Assembly: GCA_032164295.1 (NCBI GenBank)
Contig: JAJHTX010000005.1
Coordinates: forward strand, 1,798,001-1,862,000
Direction of reading: 5' to 3'
DNA length: 64,000 bases
From: Inonotus obliquus
Taxonomy: Eukaryota > Basidiomycota > Agaricomycetes > Hymenochaetales > Hymenochaetaceae
Both the position numbers and the translations under genes were made by a program. Of this stretch, positions 29,537-38,334 are shown in pieces (within the stretch, counting starts at the first letter, position 1; the number at the start of each line of letters is the position of its first letter). The notes beneath the pieces are model-generated. The model was not told the origin of the DNA, did not search any database, and saw only the letters and a program-made list of their open reading frames with translations.

Positions 29537-30881
29537 AAATGTTCGAGGTCGCGTCCGGTACCGAAATACCGAGACGAGGGGTGTATGGTTTTAAGTGGGG
29601 GAGGGCTAATACGTGCCGGTACTTAACCAGTACGGTCACGGTACTTGTTGTCTATGAAAAGGGGGAGTTAATGGATGGGCCGGAAGTGAAGGGTATGTGA
29701 TTCTGGTATGAAAAGGACAGGTTAGAATGTGGGAAAAACTTCGGTACAGGTCGGTATGGGAGAGAACGTAGCAAAACAAGAGTCTAATACCGTGGGAAAA
29801 ACCTCGGTACAGGTCGGTACAGAAAGAAAGGGGTCGGTACCGTGGGAAAAATGTCGGTACAGGTCGGTACTTGAACGAACGGGTTCGGTATGTGCAGAAA
29901 CGTTGTAAAACAAAAGCTCAGTACAGAAACGAAAGGTGGATGTGCAGAATACAAAGGATAACAAAATGTCGGTACCGTGGGAAAAATGTCGGTACAGGTC
30001 GGTACTGCAAGGAAACAGCTAGCACGGGGTGGTATAGCAAGAAACAGACTGGGGGAGGCTGGTGGCTGAGAGTGTTGACTGGACTGGGAAGGAAACCTGA
30101 GCCCTCACACGGGAGGCTAACTCTGAAGGTTCACTTGAGCAGAACTGGGATGGAACTTGAGACGAAGCTGAGATGAGACTAAGAAGGGGGTGAGGAAACC
30201 CGAGCCCTCACGCTAGAGGCTAGCTCCTAAGATTACCTCTAGAGCTACTATGTACAGGAGGAGATATTTATACTACTGTACCATAGTTAGCTCATAAGTC
30301 CAAAAGGAGAAAGTAAAAAGGAAGATCAAAACAAAGAAAAATGTCATAAGAAGAATGAATACAGTAGAGCCATCAGGGGGACAACAAGAAAGGGTTAGGT
30401 AGGACAAGATACCAATGAAAACGTAGCATATAGTACCCCTGGATGAAAAGTCCTCAGGACAAGAGATTTGAGCCCCTGCCAATTGATACCGACACGTTCC
30501 TGGTGGTACCGGACCTGAAAACCTTAACGGATACTGACCCTGAGCTTCTCCAAAGAACCAGCATGCATTCTCCAACCATCAGGAATAAATACCAGAGAGG
30601 GAGACGTCCGATCCATGTCATGAGAGCACGTCGAATTGTCAAATTGTCTTGGTACCGGGTTTCTCGGCACTCGGTACTCTCGGTATTCTCGGTACCGGGT
30701 TTCTTGGCGCTTGGTACCGGTACTCTCGGCGTTCGGTATCTTGAGAAATGGGACCAACAGTTTCTCTGGGTGTGCTGGTGGATACTGGAAGGTGTAGATG
30801 GGACTGTACCGTAGCATGGGGTAAGCGTAGAATGGGATACCGGGCTTGATACCGAGCTCAGCTGCACGTAGTTCTCTTCAG
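29537..30881. mobile_element. Unclassified 1345-bp insertion rich in GGTACC/GGTAC motifs
   Basis: Foreign DNA between the two GCGCT copies inside ORF2. It has no credible ORF. It contains four copies of a GTGGGAAAAA..TCGGTACAGGTCGGTA unit (about 29729, 29790, 29840 and 29974), two related GAGCCCTCAC..GAGGCTA segments (about 30100 and 30200) and a second GGTACCGGGTTTCTCGG-rich stretch at 30650-30750. Ends are AAATGTTCGAGG... and ...TTCTCTTCA, with no obvious terminal inverted repeat. A solo LTR or a non-autonomous element is possible. The 5-bp duplication suits an LTR-type integrase, but the left end is not TG directly beside the duplication. Confidence 0.6.
29729..30006. repeat. Irregular direct repeats (CCGTGGGAAAAAtgTCGGTACAGG units)
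   Basis: Four units of about 28-31 bp at uneven spacing (roughly 60, 50 and 135 bp). They lie inside the unclassified insertion and look like LTR or satellite-type internal repeats. Confidence 0.6.
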
Positions 30882-31838
30882 CGCTTAAGGGAATGCCACC
30901 TAATAGCGCTCCGGGTCCGTCGGGAATGACACATTACGCAATCAGCCCTGCGGTTCGACGACACGTGGGTTGTTTCACCAGTATGTTCAACGCGATGGTA
31001 CGATATGAAGTCTACCCTCCGGAGTTCAAGTGTTCTATTGTGGCTATGGTTCGCAAACCCAAACCCTACCCCCTAGACTCCCCCAGGGCGTACAGACCGA
31101 TATGTGTGGAGGAAGTATTGGCCAAACTCTTTGAGCGCATGGTTGCGGAACGATTACAAGCGCTGGTATACCGTCACCCATCATTTGACCGCCGACAATA
31201 CGGTGGTAGACGCGGCGCATCGGTCATGACGGCCTGGCATGCTCTGATGTCCAAGATCGGTAACGTGGAAGCTCATTACACTGTGGTAGGCTTTGACATC
31301 CAGGGGTTTTTTGACTGTATAGAGTCGGCCCACCTGAGGAAAGGACTAGACCTCCTAGGAGTCCCGCAGTCGCTTAACAACACCATCATGCAGTTCATGA
31401 AACAGCGTACAATCGCCTTCTTGTTTAACGGGCAGCGATCACAATGGATACAGAAGCCGGACGCAGGAGTTCCTCAGGGATCACCCATGTCTCCAGTCCT
31501 AGCGAATATAGCCGCTAACACTGCAATTCGCCTACTAACGAACCGCTCGCTCATGTTCTATATGGACGACGGGCTCCTGCTGACCACAGGCAACAATGCA
31601 TATGCGGTGGCTAGAGAGACTCAAAACGGTATGCAGCAAGTCAATGACGCGCTCATCCGTATTGGACTTCAAATCGACAAGGCATCCGTCCAAGGCGTAG
31701 CGCTGGGGAGGAGCCGAGAACGGGCAGGCGGAAGGATTACATCGTCCTCCCCGATCCAATTGGGTGACGAGAGAGTGGAATGGGCCAAACCGGTGATCAA
31801 GTGGCTGGGAATAGAAATGACGGATTTCCGCAGCTTTC
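30882..31838 (+). pseudogene. Non-LTR ORF2 fragment, copy 3 (RT catalytic core)
   Basis: Resumes at GMPPNSAPGPSGMTHYAIS and runs through YRPICVEEVLAKLFERM, GFDIQGFFDCIE, GVPQGSPMSPVLANI, FYMDDGLLL and IKWLGIEMTDFRSF. It is cut at 31838 by the left end of the gypsy element. Confidence 0.88.
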
Positions 31839-32291
31839 TGTTACGCTTTGCGCAGTCAGAGACGTCGATCAGAGATCAGGGACGTTGACGGGCAAGAAAG
31901 CGAGCTACCACTAAATCACAAAAGACCGTAGTCTGCGACGTAGGTGATAGTACTAGATTTTAGCACGTCTATATAATATACAAGGGGAATACGACTTACC
32001 TGCGACGTAGGTGATAGTACTAGAACAAGAGAGTGAAGAGACGATCACTCTCTAGTCCAGCCTTATATACCCAGACGCCGCGGGAAAGCTTTACATAAAC
32101 TGTACAGTATAAACAAAGACAAATAGAAACAAGGGAAGAAGGGGAAAGGCGGGATAAAGTTGTTATAGATTGTGATTAGCTAAGTCAGTAGAGATTAAGT
32201 GAAAGAACGTGGTTAAAACGAAAGTAAACATGCATTGACGAAATAGAAAGAAAGGCCGTATGAGGAAGAAAGGAAAAAAGACGTCGTAACA
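31839..32291 (-). repeat. Element I 3' LTR
   Basis: 453 bp, TGTTACG...CGTAACA. It contains TTATATA (reverse TATA box) and the two exact copies of a 25-bp block that bracket an intron-like segment. It looks identical to the LTR at 37877-38329. Confidence 0.93.
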
Positions 32292-32304
32292 TCACCCCCC
32301 CCTT
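32292..32304 (-). promoter_or_regulatory. Element I polypurine tract (inside the pol C-terminal codons)
   Basis: In element sense AAGGGGGGGGTGA lies directly next to the 3' LTR (TGTTACGAC). The tract is also the coding sequence for the last Gly-Gly and the stop of pol. The same arrangement is seen at 58098 in element II. Confidence 0.85.
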
Positions 32305-35300
32305 AAGGTTGGGCGACCCGACCAACCGTTGGTTCGATCCGGTTCGGTGTAACGGAAAATCGGTTTGAACGTTGAGAGACCTAAACGCGCGACGAGAACC
32401 CGAGGGGCCCCTGGATGTAGCTTGTAGAAATCGTCGATAGCCTCGTTAGAATTAGGGACGAGGTTATCGCGGGGTTCCCAGGTAGTTTCATCATAGCCCT
32501 TCCAGCGAACGAGGAATTGAAGCTTTCCTCGATGTTCGCGCGAGTCTAGAATTTCTTCGACTTCGTACTCTTCCTCACCGTCGACGAGTTCTGGCGGAGG
32601 TGGAGGTGGCTTCTTCTGTCCTTCGAACGACGGCTCGACGTACGGTTTAAGGAGTACTTCATTGAAGACGGGATGTACCTTTTTCCATGTCTTGGGCAGT
32701 TTAAGTTTGTACGCAGCTGCGCCAACCTTCTCCATAACGTCGAAAGGACCGTACCATTTGTCCGCGAATTTTCGAGTGGGTCTGACCGTTGTAACGTTTC
32801 GTCCGTCCAGCATAACCTTGTCTCCGACCTGATATTCAACGACGTCGGTTGCCTGTCGATCGTGTGCTCTTTTCATTGCATCGTTTGCCTTTTCAAGGTT
32901 TTCTTTTGCTTGAGCGTGTGCCTCCTTGAGTTCTTTGGCAAATTCCTCAGTTGACAGGTTGCTCGACGTCGTATGGATCGTTCCTGGGTTAAGGGGATTG
33001 AGGCCCGTATTGACGAAGAAAGGAGACATCTTTGTCGACGAATGTTCCCAATTGTTGTAAGCGAACTCCGCAAGCGCTAGCCATTCAGACCAATCCGACT
33101 GTCGATGGTTAACGTACATCCTTAGGTACAGTTCGAGTTCTTGATTAACTCGCTCTGTCTGTCCGTCAGTCTGAGGATGATAGGCCGTCGACGGATTTCC
33201 TTCGATATGAAGAAGCTTGTAAAGCTCTTTCATGAAGTCCGCATCGAACTGGGGACCTCGGTCATGGACGATCTTTTTGGGGAGTCCGTGTAGCCTGAAG
33301 ATATGGTCCCTGTAGAGCCTTGCCGTTCCTTGAGCCGTTATCTTCGTCGTCGTCGGAATCGCATGTATTTGCTTTGAAAACTTGTCGACGATGACGCAGA
33401 TCGCGTTGTATCCATTTGACTCAGGGAGTTCACCAATGAAATCGACCGATATCGTTTGCCATGGACCTTCAGGGACGTCGTGCGGATGTAAAGTACGTCG
33501 TTTTGGTTGTCTAGACGGTTTAGTCCTTTGGCAAACGTCGCAACCCTTGACGTACTTGACAACATCTTGGATTAGTCCCGGCCACCAGAACTTCTGACCG
33601 ATGGACCTCCAAGTCTTGGTCTGACCTGGGTGTCCTGCTAACGGCGAGTCGTGGTATTCCTTTAAGACTTCTTCGATCAATTCAATCGGTACGACAAGTC
33701 GGCCATCCACCCTGGGTTCCAGTCCTTCACCAGCATCCTTGATCCGTTGTTCCAACATTGTCCGCGTCGTTTCCACGACAGCCCTAGCCTTAAACCATTC
33801 GTCCTTCAACAGCATCAGCCCCTGGTTGTCCTCCTTCCCTTCGTCGTAGTCGTACCGACGGGAGAGAGCGTCCGCCTTTGTCATGGTTGTACCTGGTTTG
33901 TGAACGAACGTGAGATCGAATTCCGACAAAAACAGGGACCAACGAGCTTGTCGACGATTTAGATCTTGCGGCTTCCTAAAGTACGTTAGGTTCGCATGAT
34001 CTGTCCAAAGCTCGACGGGGTGTTTAGCGCCTAGGAGGTATTGCCTCCATTCTGTCAGTGCTTGGACGACTGCGAGAAGTTCTTTGTCGTAGATCTGGTA
34101 ATTTCGTTCGGCCGGCGACAACGTTTGGGACCTGTAGGCGATTACCCTCCACACGTCATCCTGCTTCTGGAGTAAAACACCTCCAGTCGCAAAGTCTGAC
34201 GCGTCGGTCTCTACTCGGAACGGGTCGTCGTCGTTTGGGATAGCTAGGACGGGAGCGCTGGTCAACCTTCGTTTGATTTCCTCAAAGGCTGCCTGCTCCT
34301 GTGGAGTCCATTCCCATGCGACGTCTCCGGTCAGACGAGTAAGCGGCTTGATGACAGCACTGTAACTTTTGACGAATCGTCGAAGCCAATTGCCGAGCCC
34401 CAGAAACTGTTGTAGTTGTTTCTTGTTCTTTGGGACTGGCCATTCGGCGACGGCGTCGATCTTTGCAGGGTCCATGCGTACCTCGCCATTACCGATGATA
34501 TACCCGAGAAACTTCACCGTTGACACTTCGAACTCGCATTTCGTCGATTTTAGGTACAGCTTGTGCTCCCTCAGCACGCTGAGCACCTGTTTAACCATCC
34601 GTCGGTGTTCCTCGACATCTTCCGAGAAAATGAGGATGTCGTCGAGGTAAATGACAATCTTCCCTTGCCCGATCAGGTCTCTGAAGATGTGGTTGACGAA
34701 CGTCTGGAAGGTTGCTGGGGCATTGCATAAGCCAAAGAACATGACGGTGGGTTCGAAGAGTCCTTCGTTTGTTCTGAAAGCTGCCTTCCATTCGTCGCCT
34801 TCTCTGATACGGATATTGTAGTATCCCCATCTGACGTCGAGTTTCGAGATAACCTTAGCCGTTTTAACCTTGTCGACGAGTTCACCAATGAGCGGTAGAG
34901 GGTACTTGTTTTTAATCGTTCCTTCGTTGAGCTTCCTGTAGTCTTGGATAGCTCTTAACGAACCATCGGCCTTCTTGATGAAGAAGAAAGGGGATGCCAT
35001 AGGAGACGATGATTCACGTATACGTCCTGACTTGAGATTTTCGTTGATGAAGGCGCGTAGTTCTTCGCGCTCCTTCACACTCAAGGGGTAGACCTTACAA
35101 TCGGACGGTTTAAAGTCCGGTTTCAAGTCGATGAAGTGGTCCCACACTCTATGTTCGGGTAACCGTTCAAAGTTTTCTTCACTAAAGACATCGTAGTATT
35201 CCTTCAAGTACGGCAGTTCCGACGATGGCCGGCGCTGAGGAATAACATAGCGAGCCTTAGGAGCGTCGTATCGTTTACACGATGTTGGGCATTCGTTGAA

Positions 35301-35924
35301 ATCAATTTGTCCTCGTTTCCAATCAATCGACGGGTTGTGTCGGCTTAACCACGAGTAGCCTAGGAACAGATTTGACGTTGAGATGGTAAGGACAGGTAGA
35401 CGTATCCTTTCCTCATGATTCTCAATCCTAAGGTTAAGTTCGACATATTGCGTCATTTTGCCTCCTTCGTTCGGTGTTCCATCGGCATTCATGACATTCG
35501 TCGCGATTGGAAGTTTCATCGTTGGAATTTGGTATCGTTCAACGAAACCAGCGTCGATATACGAGTCTGTACAACCTGAGTCTATCAACGCATGGGCATC
35601 TAACACTCTTCCATCATCTAGGATCATGTCGACGTAGAGGTCCATTTCGTCTCGAGCCTTTGACGGGGTTTCCTTATTTATCTTTCGGACGACCGGGCCT
35701 TTGACGAGTTCGTCGAGGAGGAGCTCAAAGTCATCATTGTCGGATTCATTTTCTTCAAACGGTTCGCTTTCGATCTGATTTTTTAATTCGCCAATTTTAT
35801 TTGCAGACATCGCATTTAATAATTGTACATTTGGCGAATTATAATTTACTGGGGATCGAAAAGAAGAGTTCGAGAAACCTAAGCCAGCGACACCGACGTC
35901 ATCTACTGGCTGATCGAAAAATCC
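32292..35924 (-). CDS. pol: Element I pol (protease, RT, RNase H, integrase, chromodomain)
   Basis: The frame is open from the gag overlap near 35924. The first ATG is at 35810 (MSANKIGELKNQ), 1172 aa to the end. Domains by ATG numbering: protease HALIDSGCTDSYID (~75; DSG); RT with FFIKKADGSLRAIQDYRKLN, YLDDILIFSE (catalytic YLDD) and FLGYIIGNG; RNase H VETDASDFATGGVLLQ; integrase zinc finger (H..H..CDVCQRTKPSR) and DDE core VDFIGELPES / VHDRGPQFDADF / HPQTDGQTERVNQE; GPF-type module (KWYGPFDVMEKVG); chromodomain YEVEEILDSREHRGKLQFLV + RWKGYDETTWEP. The stop TGA is immediately beside the 3' LTR. It lies in the -1 frame relative to gag and is probably made as Gag-Pol. Confidence 0.94.
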   Translation of the reverse strand, partial: GFFDQPVDDVGVAGLGFSNSSFRSPVNYNSPNVQLLNAMSANKIGELKNQIESEPFEENESDNDDFELLLDELVKGPVVRKINKETPSKARDEMDLYVDMILDDGRVLDAHALIDSGCTDSYIDAGFVERYQIPTMKLPIATNVMNADGTPNEGGKMTQYVELNLRIENHEERIRLPVLTISTSNLFLGYSWLSRHNPSIDWKRGQIDFNECPTSCKRYDAPKARYVIPQRRPSSELPYLKEYYDVFSEENFERLPEHRVWDHFIDLKPDFKPSDCKVYPLSVKEREELRAFINENLKSGRIRESSSPMASPFFFIKKADGSLRAIQDYRKLNEGTIKNKYPLPLIGELVDKVKTAKVISKLDVRWGYYNIRIREGDEWKAAFRTNEGLFEPTVMFFGLCNAPATFQTFVNHIFRDLIGQGKIVIYLDDILIFSEDVEEHRRMVKQVLSVLREHKLYLKSTKCEFEVSTVKFLGYIIGNGEVRMDPAKIDAVAEWPVPKNKKQLQQFLGLGNWLRRFVKSYSAVIKPLTRLTGDVAWEWTPQEQAAFEEIKRRLTSAPVLAIPNDDDPFRVETDASDFATGGVLLQKQDDVWRVIAYRSQTLSPAERNYQIYDKELLAVVQALTEWRQYLLGAKHPVELWTDHANLTYFRKPQDLNRRQARWSLFLSEFDLTFVHKPGTTMTKADALSRRYDYDEGKEDNQGLMLLKDEWFKARAVVETTRTMLEQRIKDAGEGLEPRVDGRLVVPIELIEEVLKEYHDSPLAGHPGQTKTWRSIGQKFWWPGLIQDVVKYVKGCDVCQRTKPSRQPKRRTLHPHDVPEGPWQTISVDFIGELPESNGYNAICVIVDKFSKQIHAIPTTTKITAQGTARLYRDHIFRLHGLPKKIVHDRGPQFDADFMKELYKLLHIEGNPSTAYHPQTDGQTERVNQELELYLRMYVNHRQSDWSEWLALAEFAYNNWEHSSTKMSPFFVNTGLNPLNPGTIHTTSSNLSTEEFAKELKEAHAQAKENLEKANDAMKRAHDRQATDVVEYQVGDKVMLDGRNVTTVRPTRKFADKWYGPFDVMEKVGAAAYKLKLPKTWKKVHPVFNEVLLKPYVEPSFEGQKKPPPPPPELVDGEEEYEVEEILDSREHRGKLQFLVRWKGYDETTWEPRDNLVPNSNEAIDDFYKLHPGAPRVLVARLGLSTFKPIFRYTEPDRTNGWSGRPTLRGG
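35881..35924 (-). promoter_or_regulatory. Candidate -1 frameshift signal between gag and pol, element I
   Basis: In element sense: a run of five U plus C (GAT TTT TCG in the gag frame), a 4-nt spacer, then a hairpin with stem AGCCAG / CTGGCT (35906-35911 with 35882-35887). The gag stop TAG is in the loop. A -1 shift at TTT TTC continues ...FDQPVDDVGVAGLGF into pol. Confidence 0.6.
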
Positions 35925-37508
35925 TCGTCGTCGGGATTACTTTCTTCGACGACTTCTTCTTCTTGCAAACGACGAGCCGTTGCTGCTCTTGCCGCTTCCA
36001 CGTCTGCGTCCGCGAATAAAACCTCACGAAGCAGTTCCTTCGCCTGCTCGGATAGTTCGGCAACAACCGCACGAACTTGTTGTTTGGTTGTTGGTGTCGG
36101 ACAATTTGCAGAAATGTGGCCTTGTTTGCCACACTGGAAGCACCTTCCTTCGCGACGTAGCCTTCGAAGGATGTCTTGCATTGGTTCGCCTTGACCCCCG
36201 AAGGTAATTCCCGTCGCGTCCTTTTTGTCTCCGCGCGAAGGATCAAACAGGGCCGGCTGTTGTGGTGCCGGCGGGTGGACTTGTCGACGCGGTAGTGGTT
36301 GCGTCGGTGTCTTCTGGCTACGCAGTTGACGAACTTCGCGCTCGTTCGCGTCAAACACGATGGCGTACCCTTTCATCATGTCATAATTCGTCGGCTTCGT
36401 CGGGAGACGAATGATCGCCGTTGCTACCTCCTCACGAAGAGCCTTCTTCAGCTGCGGAAGCACGACATTGACGTCCGTCGTTTTGACTCCTGCTTGACTC
36501 ATTGCAATCTCGAAATTGGCGAGGAAAACACCGGCGTCGGCGTTTCCTTGGCGCATCTCCGTCCACCGAGTGTACGCTCGGTCCTTCTCGCCAGGGTCCT
36601 TAAAGGACTGGTCGATCTTTTCAAGGAACTTCTTAAAGGTGTCGACGATCGTTATCGCACCCTGGTCATTCGTTATTCCGTCGTAGTAGTTTTGAGCCCA
36701 CGTCGATGCTGTGCCTTCCTTCATGTACGACAGCACGAAGGAGATCTTCTTCTTGTCGTTGACAAAGATCGAGCCAGTATCGTCGGCGCTGATGTACGCC
36801 AAACATTCTCGACGGAATCGGAGGTAGTCTTTGCCTCCAGCGAAAGGCGTCGGCGGTGCGATCCCAAGATCTTTCATCGTCGACTGTTTAGGCGCTTGTC
36901 TCTGTTGAGCAGACATCGCCGCCGCGACTAGAGCGGCGAAGTCCTGGATTTGTTGGGCAGTGAGGGATGACGTCGTAGTTTGAGGGTTCGACATGGTTCG
37001 TGTCAATCCAAAGGCGGTCGATGTCGAGGGTAGAGACGGCGACGGGGGAACGGGAGATTGGGGAGGCGGAGTAGGAGCCGCTGTCAGCGGTGACGGATTT
37101 CTCGGTTTCCACCTGAAGGTCTTCGTATGTTCGTCGTTGTCCCACGACACCCAAGACTTGCTAGTCGGCGACCACCAGGATTCGAATGTCTTGCCTTGTT
37201 TGTCGGTGACTGTAACGTTGTCTTGCTCGTCAACGACGGAGTTGGAGGGGAGCGCTGCTAACTGTTCTTGTGTTAAAGGCAGCTTGTTAACGTCGACGGG
37301 TCAGAGGCGTCCACAACTGGTAGATGCGGACGGTCGGGACCCAGGTGATGAGAGCGCGATGGAAATGTCTGACGTCTTGAAAATAGGCACCGACTTCGAA
37401 GGGAACAAGGTGATCGTTACCGTCGAGGTAATAACCGACGATCGCGTAGGTAGGGTAACACTCGAGGAACCCGATATACTCACGGAGGGAACGTGGCACA
37501 CCGGACAT
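35903..37508 (-). CDS. gag: Element I gag (two frames, candidate +1 shift near 37290)
   Basis: The part in the main frame (35903-37300) has no ATG near its start. It begins DVNKLPLTQEQLAALPSN...FESWWSPTSKSWVSWDNDEHT and includes the capsid region (TPFAGGKDYLRFRRECLAYI, YYDGITNDQGAITIVD, ARTRWTEMRQGNADAG-like) and a CCHC knuckle CFQCGKQGHISANC, ending ...DEDFSISQ. Just upstream, in the other frame, an ATG at 37508 starts a 73-codon segment (MSGVPRSLREYIGFLECYP ... RIYQLWTPLTRRR) whose stop (37287-37289) overlaps the opening of the main frame by 14 nt. The join needs a +1 shift. Element II has exactly the same layout, so this is a family property rather than a local mutation. Confidence 0.8.
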
Positions 37509-37864
37509 GTAATCGTCGATCGACTCGACGCTCAGATAGCACGTGAACTCTCACGTCGTCTCAGGGGTTCAGCAACACTTCGACAAACGACTTTCCAACG
37601 AGCGTATCCGCTAGACACTGCTGGGCTTTCTTGTCACAAGCGACAACCGACGGCAGCGTTGTCAGAGAGCGGTGTCTAAGTCAAGCGTCGAGTAAGGACG
37701 TGGGACGACACTTCACTAACAATAGGTATACGTTCGTCTCAGAGGTCTGACGACTATCCACTGACCAACGTCGACAACGAGAGAAACAGAGGTGGAACGG
37801 AGGATGTCAGAGACACGTACGAGTTTGTTGTTTTAACGTCGACAACAACGACACGAGTTAAGAG

Positions 37865-37875
37865 ACTCTCTTGTT
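37865..37875 (-). promoter_or_regulatory. Element I primer-binding site (self-priming type)
   Basis: In element sense AACAAGAGAGT starts one base after the 5' LTR (37877). It is not a tRNA-type TGG site. It is exactly complementary to ACTCTCTTGTT within the LTR at 38062-38072, which lies 35 bp after the TATA box and so would be the 5' end of the RNA. The arrangement is as in Tf1. Confidence 0.7.
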
Positions 37876-37876
37876 A

Positions 37877-38329
37877 TGTTACGCTTTGCGCAGTCAGAGA
37901 CGTCGATCAGAGATCAGGGACGTTGACGGGCAAGAAAGCGAGCTACCACTAAATCACAAAAGACCGTAGTCTGCGACGTAGGTGATAGTACTAGATTTTA
38001 GCACGTCTATATAATATACAAGGGGAATACGACTTACCTGCGACGTAGGTGATAGTACTAGAACAAGAGAGTGAAGAGACGATCACTCTCTAGTCCAGCC
38101 TTATATACCCAGACGCCGCGGGAAAGCTTTACATAAACTGTACAGTATAAACAAAGACAAATAGAAACAAGGGAAGAAGGGGAAAGGCGGGATAAAGTTG
38201 TTATAGATTGTGATTAGCTAAGTCAGTAGAGATTAAGTGAAAGAACGTGGTTAAAACGAAAGTAAACATGCATTGACGAAATAGAAAGAAAGGCCGTATG
38301 AGGAAGAAAGGAAAAAAGACGTCGTAACA
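37877..38329 (-). repeat. Element I 5' LTR (TATA, transcript start, intron-like segment)
   Basis: 453 bp. In element sense: TATATAA (38107-38101); a predicted transcript start A at 38072 beginning ACTCTCTTGTT; then ...CGCAG^GTAAGT at 38038/38037 and CGCAG at 37975-37971, a 67-nt GT-AG segment. A 25-bp repeat (37971-37995 and 38038-38062) is offset by exactly the same 67 nt. Confidence 0.9.
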
Positions 38330-38334
38330 CTTTC

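Larger units (their letters stand above)
31839..38329 (-). mobile_element. Chromodomain Ty3/gypsy retrotransposon (chromovirus), element I, full length
   Basis: 6491 bp, coding on the reverse strand, with a CTTTC target duplication (31834-31838 and 38330-38334). LTRs are 453 bp (31839-32291 and 37877-38329), start TGTTACG and end CGTAACA, and look identical, so insertion is recent. Order in its own sense: 5' LTR (right), primer site, leader, gag, pol (PR-RT-RH-IN-chromodomain), polypurine tract, 3' LTR (left). All coding regions are open apart from two frame changes shared with element II. Confidence 0.95.

Noticed and set aside
29729..30006. Possible CRISPR-like array of ~30-bp repeats
   Set aside because: Only four irregularly spaced units inside a transposable insertion in a eukaryotic genome, with no uniform spacers and no cas genes.
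32292..35810. Independent translation of pol from its ATG at 35810
   Set aside because: The codon is ACG in element II while the frame stays open into gag, so a Gag-Pol frameshift explains both copies better.
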